The translations under genes and the position numbers were made by a program. From NCBI GenBank assembly GCA_007570995.1, contig RKSG01000062.1, forward strand, positions 1-32,761: DNA of 32,761 nt, read 5' to 3'. Positions 1 to 10,814 of this stretch are shown here, piece by piece; position 1 is the stretch's first letter; the number at the start of each line of letters is the position of its first letter. The notes under the pieces are model-generated. The model did not search any database, had not been told where the DNA came from, and worked only from the letters and a program-made list of their open reading frames with translations. Source of the DNA: Nitrospirales bacterium (lineage in GTDB: Bacteria > Nitrospirota > Nitrospiria > Nitrospirales > UBA8639).

Positions 1-691
1 GTGGAGTTGTCGGCAAAGGGGCCGGGGCAGTTGGCTGGCCGGCCACGGCCGGTGATTGAGGCGAGCCGTTCGTGAGCAGTTCCGGTACCACGCGTGCGAG
101 TTGGCTGGCCATGGCTTGCGCTGCGCCGCTGATGGTTGCGTCGTATTGCCCGGTGGCGCATGACACGGACTGGCCGGTGAGGGCCGGAGCCCAGACCGTC
201 ATCTGATCGTTGAATCGCAACGGGGTTTGTGCCAGTTGCGTCCCGTCTCGATCAATAAACAGGGCTTCAAGTTGCAGCTCGACAAAGACCAGATAGTTTT
301 CCTCTTCCGCTATGCGGTCGGCTTCCCTGACCGAGTGATGAATCATGCTGAGCTGAATGGTGAGATCCTGTGTCTGTTCCGCACGCACCGCTTCGCCGGT
401 TCCTTCATAGGCCACGACGGACTGAAACCGTTTGTGTCCCACTGCAAGAAAGGCCTGGGGAATCAGCTCCCCTGTGTTCAGCGTGTATGGCAGCCCGCAT
501 GCTTGTATTTCGAGACTGGCCTCTGTCACGCTCGTGTCAAAGGCATAGGCCACGGAGACGGGGATGGGCGCTTCCTGTGTGTCAAATCCGATGCGCGGCA
601 TGGTGATGGTCGGCAGAGTCAGCTCCGGCAGGCCACTCTGGCAACCCGTTGACATCAGACAGGCGGAGAGCAACAACAGACGCAGTTTCAT
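1..691 (-). CDS. Putative lipoprotein, partial (3' end beyond window edge)
   Basis: Reverse-strand reading from ATG at 691 stays open to the window edge: MKLRLLLLSACLMSTGCQSGLPELTLPTITMPRIGFDTQEAPIPVSVAYAFDTS...; lipoprotein signal with lipobox-like STGC. Not in the ORF track because it runs off the edge. Confidence 0.75.
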   Translation of the reverse strand, partial: MKLRLLLLSACLMSTGCQSGLPELTLPTITMPRIGFDTQEAPIPVSVAYAFDTSVTEASLEIQACGLPYTLNTGELIPQAFLAVGHKRFQSVVAYEGTGEAVRAEQTQDLTIQLSMIHHSVREADRIAEEENYLVFVELQLEALFIDRDGTQLAQTPLRFNDQMTVWAPALTGQSVSCATGQYDATISGAAQAMASQLARVVPELLTNGSPQSPAVAGQPTAPAPLPTTP

Positions 692-965
692 GGACAATCC
701 TTTCTCATGGGGCCTGACATACTTGAATACCAGGATGCGTTCAAAGGGGATTCCATACGGTCATACAACAGCAGGCTGTTCGCAGGAACGACAAAACGGG
801 CGATCCGTTTTGGGCCTCAACGAACACCCTGTGCCCTGACGTTTGTCGGTCCCTTCTCATGGTGGTGGCGTTCGTCTCTTCTTCAACGTACCCGATGATC
901 TCACTGGACGCAACATGCCCTGGCTTGTCGTGGCTGCAGGATAACGAGCGAATGAGGAGCCAGGC

Positions 966-1463
966 TCAGCGGTAATTGCCGAACTGCAGATCAATGCCGA
1001 AATCGCGTGCTTTGAGGAAGCCGATGACAGCCTGCAGTTCATCTTTGCTTTTGCTCTGCACGCGCACGTGATCGCCTTGAATCTGCACCTGTGCCTTCAA
1101 CCGGCTTTCCTTGATGCTTTTGGCGATGGCTTTGGCCTGGTCGTCCGCGATCCCGTTCTGAACGGTAATCTGTTGCCGAATGGTGCCCCCGAGCGCCTGT
1201 TCCACCTTGCCGTAGCTGAGGGCTTTCAACGATACGTGGCGTTTGACGCATTTCCCTTTGAGGATGTCAATGATCGCCTTGAGCTTATAGTCATCGTCTG
1301 CCGTGACTTGCAGAACGCTGTCTTTTTCGTTGAACGTGACCGTCGCGCGCGAACCCTTGAAATCAAAGCGTTGGCCGAGTTCTTTCATGGTTTGCTCGAC
1401 CGCATTTTTAACTTCCTGTTTCTCCACCGTTGCTGTGATATCGAACGAGGATGTCTCTGCCAT
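966..1463 (-). CDS. yajQ: YajQ family (UPF0234) nucleotide-binding protein
   Basis: ORF 966..1484; protein MAETSSFDITATVEKQEVKNAVEQTMKELGQRFDFKGSRATV...FLKARDFGIDLQFGNYR is typical YajQ; start placed at internal Met (MAETSS). Confidence 0.93.
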   Translation of the reverse strand: MAETSSFDITATVEKQEVKNAVEQTMKELGQRFDFKGSRATVTFNEKDSVLQVTADDDYKLKAIIDILKGKCVKRHVSLKALSYGKVEQALGGTIRQQITVQNGIADDQAKAIAKSIKESRLKAQVQIQGDHVRVQSKSKDELQAVIGFLKARDFGIDLQFGNYR

Positions 1464-1554
1464 CGGGTCGTCTCCTTGTGACATGGATTATGGACATGAA
1501 TTCGTAGAAGCGGACCACGTGCATGGACACGCACGCCTGTGCAGGCCGATCGCG

Positions 1555-3534
1555 TCAGCAACACTTGCCCGCCGGGAGCCGCAGCCCGCCATCGTCATGT
1601 CCGTCCGCCGTGGTCTCACCGTCGACAATTTCCGTGGTCGTACAGGGCTGTTTCAGGACGAGATACCGGTACCAGTGTCTCGCACTGTCGATCAGCACCA
1701 TGCAGGCCAGCACCGCCACCAGTCCCACCAGTGCCGCGTCGAGCGCCATCGTCAGGAACGTCGCGGAGTCCGTGGCGGTTTGCGCGTTGGTCACAAAGAT
1801 CCACCACAGGTCATGGCAGCCTGCCAGGGTGATGATACCCACGAACACCATGGGTATGGCTGTCACCCAGAGGTAGCGGGTTTTGCCCATTTTGATGAGC
1901 AGGGTCGTCCCGATACATAAGGCCACGGTGCCCAGTAACTGGTTGGCTGCCCCGAACATGGGCCAGACCGTAGCAATCGTTCCCGTTCCGATGAGCCATC
2001 CCCATGCGCCAACCACGAATGCACTGGAGCCGATGACGCCAGGCCACCAGTTGATGTCACGCAACGGCACGTACAGGCGTCCGCCCATTTCCTGCATCAC
2101 GTATCGGGCCACACGTGTACCCGCGTCAATGGTTGTCAGGATAAACAGGGCTTCGAACAACAGCGCGAACTGGTACCAGTAGGCCATCAGCCCGGTCATC
2201 CCCGGCAGCGCAGACATAATCCAGGCCATGCCTACGGCCAGCGACACCGCGCCTCCCGGGCGACCGGCCACGTCGACTTCCACGAGTTGCGAGAGTGTCT
2301 CAATGTTCGTGACAGGGAACCCCATGGCCGCGAGTGCATCTGCTGACAGGCGCGTATTGATGGCGAAATAATCGCCGGGGATAAGCAGGGATGCCGCGAT
2401 CAGTGCCACCACGCCGACAAAACTTTCCAGCAACATGGCGCTGTAGCCCACCAGTGCCTGCGATTCACGCGCGATGATTTTTGGAGTGGTGCCAGATGAC
2501 ACGAGGGAATGAAATCCGGAGATGGCGCCACAGGCGATGGTGATAAACAGAAAGGGAAAGAGGGGGCCGGGGATGATCGGCCCGCCGCCGGCAATGAATC
2601 TGGTGACTCTCGGCATGTGAATGTCGGGAGCGAGCACGACGACGCCAATGGCCAGCAATCCAATCACGCCGAGTTTCATAAACGTCGAAAGATAATCCCT
2701 GGGAATCAGCAGCACCCACATGGGGAGCACCGACGCGAGAAACCCGTATCCGGCCAGCAGCCACACCAGCGTGGTGCGGTCATGGGTGAACCAGCTTGCC
2801 AGTTCTGACTGTGCCACCGTTTTGCCAAACGCGACGGCCAGCCCAAGCAGCACAAGGCCGATGAGGGACATTTCTCCTACCTGCCCGGGGCGCAGGTGGT
2901 GTTGATACCAGCCCATCAACAGCGCGATGGGGATGGTCATGGCGATTGTGAACGTGCCCCATGGATTGTGCTCGAGCGCGTTGACCACGGCCAGTCCAAG
3001 GCCGGCCAATGCCACAATGACGATAAAAAACACGGCCACGGCGGTGGCCGTTCCCGTGATCCATCCAATCTCCGCCCGCGCAATTTCAGGCAGGGAGCGT
3101 CCGTTGCGGCGCAGGGATCCGACAAGAATGATAAAGTCCTGGACGGCACCGGCCACCACAGCTCCGATCACAATCCAGAGCAACCCCGGCAAAAACCCGA
3201 ACTGCGCCGCCAGCACGGGGCCCAGCAACGGCCCTGCACCGGCGATGGCGGCGAAATGGTGTCCAAACAGCACGTATTTGTTGGCGGGATAGTAGTTGGT
3301 GTTATCCCGGATTCGAAAGGCCGGGGTCTGTCGCTGGTCATCCAGCTCCATGACCCGACGAGCCAGAAATCGTCCGTAAAAGCGATAGGCCAGGATATGA
3401 AAGCAGCCGGCTGCCGTGACCAGCCAGAGACCATTGACGTGTTCTCCGGTGTGCAACAGGCCGGTGACGAAGCCGAACGAGATGGCGCACAGCACGGAGA
3501 CCAGCATCCACGCAATGATGCGCCATGGCTTCAT
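1555..3534 (-). CDS. cstA: Carbon starvation protein CstA family (peptide/pyruvate transporter)
   Basis: 659 aa polytopic membrane protein; CstA-like segments such as NKYVLFGHHFAAIAGAGPLLGPVLAAQFGFLPGLLWI and ISGFHSLVSSGTTPKII. Confidence 0.93.
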   Translation of the reverse strand: MKPWRIIAWMLVSVLCAISFGFVTGLLHTGEHVNGLWLVTAAGCFHILAYRFYGRFLARRVMELDDQRQTPAFRIRDNTNYYPANKYVLFGHHFAAIAGAGPLLGPVLAAQFGFLPGLLWIVIGAVVAGAVQDFIILVGSLRRNGRSLPEIARAEIGWITGTATAVAVFFIVIVALAGLGLAVVNALEHNPWGTFTIAMTIPIALLMGWYQHHLRPGQVGEMSLIGLVLLGLAVAFGKTVAQSELASWFTHDRTTLVWLLAGYGFLASVLPMWVLLIPRDYLSTFMKLGVIGLLAIGVVVLAPDIHMPRVTRFIAGGGPIIPGPLFPFLFITIACGAISGFHSLVSSGTTPKIIARESQALVGYSAMLLESFVGVVALIAASLLIPGDYFAINTRLSADALAAMGFPVTNIETLSQLVEVDVAGRPGGAVSLAVGMAWIMSALPGMTGLMAYWYQFALLFEALFILTTIDAGTRVARYVMQEMGGRLYVPLRDINWWPGVIGSSAFVVGAWGWLIGTGTIATVWPMFGAANQLLGTVALCIGTTLLIKMGKTRYLWVTAIPMVFVGIITLAGCHDLWWIFVTNAQTATDSATFLTMALDAALVGLVAVLACMVLIDSARHWYRYLVLKQPCTTTEIVDGETTADGHDDGGLRLPAGKCC

Positions 3535-3974
3535 CGTGGGGATTCCACCGATGCCAGCGCGGGCTTGCCGAATTTCTGTCGAATGACGTTCATGGCGCGA
3601 AAGACCGCAGGTTTCGTGAGCAACCGGTGCTCGATGTGCCGTTTGCCGGGAAAATCAAGGAGAGAAATGCCGATGACCATGGTGAGTAATCCTTGCCCTG
3701 GAAGGACAAGCATGGCGATCCCCGCCACGAGAAACACGAGGCCAACCGCGTTTTTGGCGGCCAGGCCGACGTAGCGCAGAGTCGGATGGTAGCCCTTCAT
3801 CCATACGCGTGCGTCGGTATGGAGAAAGTAATCTGTCGGCAGGCGTATCACGATCAGGGGAATCAGCAACAGCGTTCCCACGAACATCAGAGCCGAGGCG
3901 GCGCCAATGATGAGCAGTGCGCCATCGGGCATCATGCGCACGAGTTCGAGAACAACAGTCTGGATGGAGGCCAT
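3531..3974 (-). CDS. Small membrane protein with LPGQGLLT motif (PGPGW-like)
   Basis: Start placed at MASIQTVVLELVRMMPDG within the longer ORF; hydrophobic segments and VLPGQGLLTMVIGISLLDFPGKRHIEHRLL. Confidence 0.6.
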   Translation of the reverse strand: MASIQTVVLELVRMMPDGALLIIGAASALMFVGTLLLIPLIVIRLPTDYFLHTDARVWMKGYHPTLRYVGLAAKNAVGLVFLVAGIAMLVLPGQGLLTMVIGISLLDFPGKRHIEHRLLTKPAVFRAMNVIRQKFGKPALASVESPR

Positions 3975-4117
3975 CAGTGACTCTCCTGGTGTCTGCTGGA
4001 CGTGGTGTGGCTGATGAACAGGTGACACGTCTGTGCAACGGTTCTGACGCTGACCTTCCCCGCCCTCCGGAGGGGGAAACAATGTTCCGCGTGCCTGTCG
4101 GCTTGTCTGGGAATGTG

Positions 4118-4146
4118 TTGAACGGTTGAAGCGGGAGAAGTAGAAT
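4118..4146 (+). promoter_or_regulatory. Candidate sigma70-type promoter for EVE-domain gene
   Basis: TTGAAC - 17 bp - TAGAAT, about 50 bp upstream of the ATG at 4195. Confidence 0.4.
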
Positions 4147-4194
4147 GGTGGCCCCGGTCTGTGGCGCCCCACGTCTTGAGAGCGAGGATCGACC

Positions 4195-4665
4195 ATGCCA
4201 GCCTACTGGTTGTTGAAATCGGAACCCTCAACGTTTTCCATTGACGATCTGGCAGGTTCGCCCCACAGGACGACGTGCTGGGAAGGCGTGAGAAACTATC
4301 AGGCGCGCAATTTTCTGAAGGCCATGGCGGTCGGGGATTTGGCGTTTTTTTACCACAGCCAGGCCGATCCTCCGGCGATTGTCGGCGTGGTTGAGGTGGT
4401 CCGGGCAGCCTATCCCGATCATTTTGCCTGGCGGCGTCACAGTGTCTATTTCGACGAGAAGAGTTCAAAGCAGAATCCGCGGTGGGTGATGGTGGATGTG
4501 CGTTTGCGGAAGACGTTCCGCGAGCCGCTCCCGTTGGAGCAGCTTCGAACGGTGAACGGCCTGGAAGAGATGGAACTGCTCCGAAAAGGCTCTCGCCTGT
4601 CTGTGCAACCGGTGCGTGAACGGGAGTGGGAGATTGTCCTGGGATTGTCTCAAGCGGTTCGTTGA
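4195..4665 (+). CDS. EVE domain-containing protein
   Basis: 156 aa, MPAYWLLKSEPSTFSIDDLAGSPHRTTCWEGVRNYQARNFLKAMAVGDLAFFYHSQADPPAIVGVVEV is characteristic of the EVE/thymocyte nuclear protein family. Confidence 0.93.
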   Translation: MPAYWLLKSEPSTFSIDDLAGSPHRTTCWEGVRNYQARNFLKAMAVGDLAFFYHSQADPPAIVGVVEVVRAAYPDHFAWRRHSVYFDEKSSKQNPRWVMVDVRLRKTFREPLPLEQLRTVNGLEEMELLRKGSRLSVQPVREREWEIVLGLSQAVR

Positions 4666-4762
4666 ACGGTTCGTGCCACAGGCCACACATTCACTCACTC
4701 GTGCAATCAGCCGTTATGCCGGGGGGCGGGGCAGGGAGGCGATCCTGGTGAAACAGCGTGGA

Positions 4763-5179
4763 TTATGCCATTCCGTTGGAGAGTGCCTGCCGGCCGTTGT
4801 AGCCATCTTCGATTTCATGCCACCACCCGATGGTGTCTTCGCCGAGCTTCCAGCACAGATAGACCACACGGCCTTCCAGAAGACAGGGGAAATCGCACAG
4901 TCCCGTTTCCAGGTCTTTGACCAGCACGCCCATTTCGTGAATGCCGTTGAGGCTTTCGTAAATCTCTTCCAGGGCTTGAATGTAACGGGGGCCTTCGGAA
5001 CTGCCTCCGTTATAGGGTGCGTTGGCACTCGCTTTTTTGATTTCGTCTCTGGTGCGGAGCAGGATGGTTCTTCCTTCTTTGGCTTTGGTCAGGTGCGTCG
5101 CGAGACGCGGGATCAGCGCCGTCGCCTCGGCCAGCGAAAACAGACGGTCATGAGAAAACGATTCTTCGTGTTGAGCCAT
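4763..5179 (-). CDS. DUF2203-like protein
   Basis: MAQHEESFSHDRLFSLAEATALIPRLATHLTKAKEGR...DLETGLCDFPCLLEGRVVYLCWKLGEDTIGWWHEIEDGYNGRQAL matches the DUF2203 pattern (FSLAEA...L; GL.DFP....GR.V.LCW..GE..I..WH....G..GR). Confidence 0.82.
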   Translation of the reverse strand: MAQHEESFSHDRLFSLAEATALIPRLATHLTKAKEGRTILLRTRDEIKKASANAPYNGGSSEGPRYIQALEEIYESLNGIHEMGVLVKDLETGLCDFPCLLEGRVVYLCWKLGEDTIGWWHEIEDGYNGRQALSNGMA

Positions 5180-5355
5180 GGTTAGAGCGAGTATGAGCCG
5201 GTTTCCATGAGAGGAGAATGCACCCCCTCTGTGTACCATAAACGACTGTGACGGGGCAAACTCATGTCGCTGTCCACCACAAACGGTCGGGCATGGCCAC
5301 AGGTGTCTTTGTCAAGTGTGTGAGGACCATGGTAGAGAATTCCCCATATGGGCTA

Positions 5356-5383
5356 TTGACAATCGTTGAACTCATGTTATACA
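5356..5383 (+). promoter_or_regulatory. Candidate sigma70-type promoter upstream of rho
   Basis: TTGACA - 16 bp - TATACA; about 480 bp upstream of the rho start. Confidence 0.5.
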
Positions 5384-5860
5384 ACCCAGCGACAGGCCCT
5401 CTTACTGGATCTTCTGCCTGCGTGATTTTTCAAGCCCACGAAGTGTCAATCCACTTTTAAACAACCGAACACTGAACGTGCTGCTATCCAATGCTATCCA
5501 AACAGGGAGTAGTTTTCCTTCATTGACTGCGAAGCGGCGGGTTGTCTGACCGTCCATCCTTCCACCGTGAGGCTTGCTTGCACCAAACGTTGTGTACGGA
5601 AACTGTGTGCCGTGCACTCGTCCGTATCCGGGACCTGGTGTCGTGGTACGGGTCAACGGTCATTGGACAGCAGCTGGCCTTCGCACAGATGGTCGTTTGT
5701 CGGTGCGGATCATACCAGGGACATGAGAGCCGACAGCGAACATGAGAAAGGCGTGCAGGGCATTGCAGCGGATATGTGCAGGAGACTGATGTTCACAACA
5801 TGATAGGGACCCTCCACCTTCTTGCCTGTCATCTTTTACCCACCGCAGGAGTTTCACGAT

Positions 5861-7111
5861 ATGCATCTCGCAGACTTAAAACGACAGTCCATTAGCGAAC
5901 TGGCCGAGCTGGCCCGCTCATTGAACGTTGAAGGAGCCTCGAACCTCAAAAAGCAGGAATTGATCTTTGCCATCCTGCAGGGACAGGCAGAGAAAAACGG
6001 TGTTATTGTTGGAGAAGGGGTGTTGGAAACCCTGTCCGATGGCTTTGGGTTTCTGCGTGCACCGGATTCGAATTATTTACCCGGTCCCGATGATATTTAT
6101 ATCTCGCCTTCTCAAATCCGTCGGTTTGGTCTTCGAACGGGCGATATTGTCTCCGGCCAGGTTCGTCCTCCCAAAGGCGGGGAACGGTATTTTGCCCTGT
6201 TGAAAGTTGAGACCATCAACTACGACGGCCCTGAAGCACAGCAGGAGGAGATTTTATTCGACAACCTGACACCGCTCTACCCGGAAGAACGCATTAACCT
6301 GGAATACGATCCGGAGGAATACTGCACGCGGGTGATCGAACTGATCGCGCCTGTGGGCAAGGGGCAACGCGGGCTGATCGTGGCCGCACCACGCACGGGA
6401 AAAACCATGTTGCTCCAGGCCATGGCCCGGGCCATCCTGTGCAATCATCCGGAGATCATGCTGATTGTCCTGCTGATTGACGAACGTCCGGAGGAAGTCA
6501 CCGACTGGCAGCGGCAGGTCAAAACGGCTGAGGTCATCAGTTCCACGTTCGACGAACCTCCACAACGACACGCGCAGGTCGCGGAGATCGTGATGGAAAA
6601 GGCGAAACGGCTGGTTGAGCGCAAACGTGACGTGGTCATCCTGCTCGACAGTATCACCAGGTTGGCCCGGGCCTATAATACCATCGTGCCTCCGAGTGGA
6701 AAGGTGTTATCCGGCGGGTTGGATTCCAACGCGTTGCAACGGCCCAAGCGGTTTTTTGGATCGGCTCGCAACATTGAAAATGGCGGGAGCCTCACCATTG
6801 TGGCGACCACACTGGTGGATACGGGCAGTCGCATGGATGACGTGATCTTTGAAGAGTTTAAAGGCACGGGGAATATGGAAATTCATCTGGACCGTCGGTT
6901 GGCAGACAAGCGTGTCTTCCCGGCCATTGACATCAGTCAGTCAGGGACGCGGAAGGAGGATCTGCTGGTGGACGGGGACCGACTGAACAAAATGTGGGTA
7001 CTCCGCAAGGTGCTGAGCCCCCTGGGGGCGATGGATGCCATGGAGTTTCTCATGGATAAAGTCAGCGGAACTAAGAATAACCAGGAATTTCTTCAGTCAA
7101 TGAATCGGTAA
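5861..7111 (+). CDS. rho: Transcription termination factor Rho
   Basis: Start at [40 protein letters not shown]; full Rho with [21 protein letters not shown] (Walker A), [11 protein letters not shown] and [31 protein letters not shown]. Confidence 0.97.
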   Translation: MHLADLKRQSISELAELARSLNVEGASNLKKQELIFAILQGQAEKNGVIVGEGVLETLSDGFGFLRAPDSNYLPGPDDIYISPSQIRRFGLRTGDIVSGQVRPPKGGERYFALLKVETINYDGPEAQQEEILFDNLTPLYPEERINLEYDPEEYCTRVIELIAPVGKGQRGLIVAAPRTGKTMLLQAMARAILCNHPEIMLIVLLIDERPEEVTDWQRQVKTAEVISSTFDEPPQRHAQVAEIVMEKAKRLVERKRDVVILLDSITRLARAYNTIVPPSGKVLSGGLDSNALQRPKRFFGSARNIENGGSLTIVATTLVDTGSRMDDVIFEEFKGTGNMEIHLDRRLADKRVFPAIDISQSGTRKEDLLVDGDRLNKMWVLRKVLSPLGAMDAMEFLMDKVSGTKNNQEFLQSMNR

Positions 7112-7208
7112 CATCCAGCCTCTTTGCCACTCTCCGGTCGTTCATGATACAGGGAGGGCGTGCGCAACCCGGTCAACGGGCCGGTCATCTGATGGGGGAC
7201 GTCATACC

Positions 7209-7424
7209 ATGAAGGCAGGCATTCATCCTGAGTACGCCAGGGCAACGGTGAGTTGCGCGTGTGGCGTGAAATTTGAAACTCGTTCCGCCGCAGGCGATTT
7301 GAAGGTGGATATCTGTTCTGCCTGTCATCCCTTCTTTACCGGCACGCAGAAAATCGTTGATACTGAAGGACGAGTGGAACGGTTCAGGAAAAAGTACGCC
7401 AAAAAAACCGGCTCCAAAGCCTAG
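7209..7424 (+). CDS. rpmE: 50S ribosomal protein L31 (Cys-containing, zinc-binding form)
   Basis: 71 aa, [26 protein letters not shown]...[32 protein letters not shown]. Confidence 0.96.
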   Translation: MKAGIHPEYARATVSCACGVKFETRSAAGDLKVDICSACHPFFTGTQKIVDTEGRVERFRKKYAKKTGSKA

Positions 7425-7501
7425 CCCACCCCCGTCAACACCGACCTCGCGAATCTCATGTCTTGCCGGCACCCTGTGCTGCGTGTGGAGTGGCATGTCC
7501 C

Positions 7502-8635
7502 ATGTCCAGTGACGAGATGGAAAACAGCCAGTTTGAGGGATGGTTTGCCCAGTGGGAAGCCGTGGCGCGTCGCTATGACGATTTGACAAGTCAACTGGCG
7601 GATCCCGCGATCCTCGGCCAGCCGTCACTGGTGATTGCCCGTAACAAAGAACGGGCTGACATTGAAGAAGTCAGTCAGCTGTTTGCCGACTATCAGGCCG
7701 TGCGTCGGGATATCGCCAGCACGGAGCGGTTGCTCCATGACCCGCACCTGGATGCCGAATTCCGGTCGTTGGCTGCCGATGAGGCGGACCTGTTGCGGGA
7801 GCGCTGTGCCCGCATGGAACAGCAGGCGCAGATACTTCTGCATCCCAGGAACGCTGAGGACGACAGAAATTCGTTCATCGAAATACGAGCCGGAACCGGT
7901 GGCGACGAAGCGGGCCTGTTTGCCGGCGAGTTGTTGCGCATGTATCTGCGTTATGCGGAAAAACGGGGATTGCGTGCACAGATCGTTGATGCCAGCGAGA
8001 CCGGCGTCGGGGGGATCCGGGAGGCCATTGCGCTGGTGGAAGGCACGGGGGCCTATGCGGCCTTTCGATATGAAAGCGGGGTGCACCGCGTCCAGCGTGT
8101 CCCGACGACGGAAGCGAATGGACGCATTCACACATCCACGGCGACTGTGGCGGTGATGCCGGAAGTCGAAGATGTCGACGTGCATCTTGATCCAAAGGAT
8201 CTTCGCGTTGACACGTTTTGTTCCTCGGGTGCGGGTGGCCAGAGCGTCAACACCACCTACTCGGCCGTTCGCATTACCCATCTGCCCACCGGCCTTGTGG
8301 TAACGTGTCAGGATGAACGGTCACAGATCAAGAATCGGGAAAAAGCCATGCGAACCCTGCGCACACGTATTGGGGATGCCGAACGCGAAAAACGGGTCGC
8401 CTCCATTGCCGAACAGCGTCGTTCTCAAGTGGGTGCGGGGAGTCGAAGCGAGAAAATTCGCACCTATAATTATCCGCAGAATCGCGTCACGGATCATCGG
8501 ATCGGGTTGAGTCTGCATAAACTGGACGCGGTCCTGGACGGGGAACTGCGAGAACTCGTCAACGCGTTGGACGTGGTGCGTGAGCCGGAAAACTGCAGAG
8601 CCGGGATCACGTCCGGGACGCGGGGGCAGCCATGA
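7502..8635 (+). CDS. prfA: Peptide chain release factor 1
   Basis: RF1 with GGQ motif ([38 protein letters not shown]) and [11 protein letters not shown]; start placed at an internal ATG (7502 or 7517). Confidence 0.95.
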   Translation: MSSDEMENSQFEGWFAQWEAVARRYDDLTSQLADPAILGQPSLVIARNKERADIEEVSQLFADYQAVRRDIASTERLLHDPHLDAEFRSLAADEADLLRERCARMEQQAQILLHPRNAEDDRNSFIEIRAGTGGDEAGLFAGELLRMYLRYAEKRGLRAQIVDASETGVGGIREAIALVEGTGAYAAFRYESGVHRVQRVPTTEANGRIHTSTATVAVMPEVEDVDVHLDPKDLRVDTFCSSGAGGQSVNTTYSAVRITHLPTGLVVTCQDERSQIKNREKAMRTLRTRIGDAEREKRVASIAEQRRSQVGAGSRSEKIRTYNYPQNRVTDHRIGLSLHKLDAVLDGELRELVNALDVVREPENCRAGITSGTRGQP

Positions 8636-9552
8636 CGACGGTACCGCTCGACGATGCCCGTCACCCGGAATCCCTCACCCTTCTGTCTGCCTATCAGCGT
8701 GGCGTGACCATGCTGAAGGATGCGGAGGTGGGCAATGCCCGACATGAAGCGTTCTGGCTTCTGGAAGCGGCTCTGGGGTGCCCGCGTCTTGCCGTGTATG
8801 TGGACCCGCACAGCCGGGTGACGCCTGAGGATTGGGAACGGACGGAGGCGGTATTTCGTCGCCGCGCGTCACGAGAGCCCCTGCAGTATATTGTGGGCAC
8901 GCAGATGTTTCTGGGACGGGATTTTCTTGTCCGGCCCGGCGTGTTTATCCCCCGGCCAGAAACCGAGTTGATCGTTGAGGCCGTCGTGGCCGCGTCGGGT
9001 CTGGACGATGGCGGGCCTGTGGTCGATATGGGAACAGGCTCAGGATGTCTGGCCGTCTCGCTGGCGTTGGCGCATTCGTGCTCCACCGTCTATGCCACGG
9101 ATTGCAGCCTTTCGGCTCTTCGCCTGGCCAGGGACAATGCCCGTCGCCACGGCGTTGACCACAGGATACGGTTCGTTCAGGGCGATGGCCTGGTGCCATT
9201 GTCCGGGTCCGGGGTGGCGGGGACGGTGTCCGTGATTGTCTCGAATCCACCCTATATTCCATCGGGAGACCTGGATGGTCTGCCGCCGGACGTCCGGTGT
9301 TTTGAGCCTCTTCGCGCGCTTGATGGTGGGCCGGACGGTCTGAAGTTTTATGACCGTTTGTTGGCCGAAAGCCCGACATGGTTGCGCCCGGGCGGGCTGC
9401 TGGTCATGGAGATGGGCGCGAACCAGTCCGGGGACATCTGTCGCAAGGTGAGCGGGTGCACGGTGCATGGCGCGCCCGCATGGTCTGTCAACCACATTCG
9501 ACGGGATCAGTCGGGTATCGAGCGCGTGCTCTGTCTGGAGCGGACGGAGTAG
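8632..9552 (+). CDS. prmC: Peptide chain release factor N5-glutamine methyltransferase
   Basis: HemK/Prm[39 protein letters not shown]; 4-bp ATGA overlap with prfA. Confidence 0.95.
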   Translation: MTTVPLDDARHPESLTLLSAYQRGVTMLKDAEVGNARHEAFWLLEAALGCPRLAVYVDPHSRVTPEDWERTEAVFRRRASREPLQYIVGTQMFLGRDFLVRPGVFIPRPETELIVEAVVAASGLDDGGPVVDMGTGSGCLAVSLALAHSCSTVYATDCSLSALRLARDNARRHGVDHRIRFVQGDGLVPLSGSGVAGTVSVIVSNPPYIPSGDLDGLPPDVRCFEPLRALDGGPDGLKFYDRLLAESPTWLRPGGLLVMEMGANQSGDICRKVSGCTVHGAPAWSVNHIRRDQSGIERVLCLERTE

Positions 9553-9554
9553 GC

Positions 9555-10814
9555 ATGGATCGTCTGGTTGTGACGGGAGGGCAACGCCTGGAGGGGTGCG
9601 TCACAGCCGCCGGTGCCAAAAACGCGGTGCTCCCTGTTCTGGCGGCGACCCTGTTGGGAGCGGGCGAGTGCGTAATCTCCAACCTGCCGCAGGTCAGAGA
9701 TGTGGCCACCATGCTGACGCTCCTCGGCTTGCTGGGCGTTTCCGTCAAACGGGAAACGGGACGGGTGATCGTTGATGCGACGACGGTCCGGTCGGTCGAG
9801 GCCCCGTACGACCTGGTCAAAGTCATGCGCGCCTCCATCCTGGTGCTGGGGCCGTTGCTTGCGAGATTCGGGGAGGCGTTGGTGTCCCTCCCGGGGGGGT
9901 GTGCCATTGGTCAGAGGCCGGTTGACCTGCATGTGGACGGACTGCGGAAGCTGGGTGCCACCGTCTCGCTGCAGCACGGACGTATACGTGCACATGCTGC
10001 GCGGTTGGAAGGGCAGCGCATCGTTTTCCGGGTTCCCACGGTAACCGGCACCGAAAATGTCTTGATGGCTGCCTGCCTTGCGAACGGCACCACCGTGCTC
10101 GACAATGCGGCCTGTGAGCCGGAAATCACCGATCTGGCTGATTTTCTGATGAAACGCGGGGCCAGAATTCACGGTGCCGGGTCCAGGCGCGTGGTCATTG
10201 AAGGTGTCCCGTCGCTGCGCGGGGCAGAGCATGAGGCCATTCCCGATCGGGTTGAAACGGGTACCTATTTGTTCGCTGGCGCGATGACGGGCGGGCGGGT
10301 CGAAGTGAACCGGTGCAGGCCCGGCCATATGAACGCTGTACTGTCGACGCTCCGGAATTGCGGGGTGGAGGTGTCGGAGGCAGCGTGTTCGATCACCGTG
10401 AAGGCCCCGCGCCGGTTGCGGGCCCTGGACATTCACACGTTGCCCTACCCTGGATTTCCCACGGACCTGCAGGCACCGGTGATGGCTCTGCTGTGTCTGG
10501 CGGATGGCACGAGCGTGATTACCGAGTCGGTGTTTGAGGGACGGTTTCTTCACATCCCTGAGTTGTGGCGCATGGGGGCGGCGATTACGGTTGATGGGCA
10601 CCGTGCCATTGTGAAAGGATCAGATCGAATCTCGGGTGCTCCGGTCATGGCGTCGGATCTGCGCGCCGGCGCGGGGCTGGTGTTAGCCGGGTTGGGGGCA
10701 TCGGGTGACACGCGGATTTCCAGAATCTATCATGTGGAGCGAGGCTACGAGCACATCGAAGAGAAATTACGGAGCCTGGGAGCCGTTATCCGTCGGGAGC
10801 ATGTTCCCTCATGA
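9555..10814 (+). CDS. murA: UDP-N-acetylglucosamine 1-carboxyvinyltransferase
   Basis: MDRLVVTGGQRLEGCVTAAGAKNAVLPVLAATLL...; start at ATG 9555 inside the longer ORF 9378..10814. Confidence 0.95.
   Translation: MDRLVVTGGQRLEGCVTAAGAKNAVLPVLAATLLGAGECVISNLPQVRDVATMLTLLGLLGVSVKRETGRVIVDATTVRSVEAPYDLVKVMRASILVLGPLLARFGEALVSLPGGCAIGQRPVDLHVDGLRKLGATVSLQHGRIRAHAARLEGQRIVFRVPTVTGTENVLMAACLANGTTVLDNAACEPEITDLADFLMKRGARIHGAGSRRVVIEGVPSLRGAEHEAIPDRVETGTYLFAGAMTGGRVEVNRCRPGHMNAVLSTLRNCGVEVSEAACSITVKAPRRLRALDIHTLPYPGFPTDLQAPVMALLCLADGTSVITESVFEGRFLHIPELWRMGAAITVDGHRAIVKGSDRISGAPVMASDLRAGAGLVLAGLGASGDTRISRIYHVERGYEHIEEKLRSLGAVIRREHVPS

Noticed and set aside
2896-3774. 292-aa + strand ORF over cstA
   Set aside because: Antisense to cstA and the neighbouring membrane protein gene; low-complexity charged sequence, no domain.
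4049-4080. GC-rich imperfect palindrome TTCCCCGCCCTCCGGAGGGGGAA in the divergent intergenic region
   Set aside because: Could be an operator, but mismatched and without a recognised regulator; not enough support.
5485-5510. Short direct repeat TGCTATCCAA x2 in the rho leader
   Set aside because: Two 10-bp copies can arise by chance and there is no further structure.
9507-10601. 364-aa - strand ORF over murA
   Set aside because: Antisense shadow of murA, His/Arg/Gln-rich with no family resemblance.
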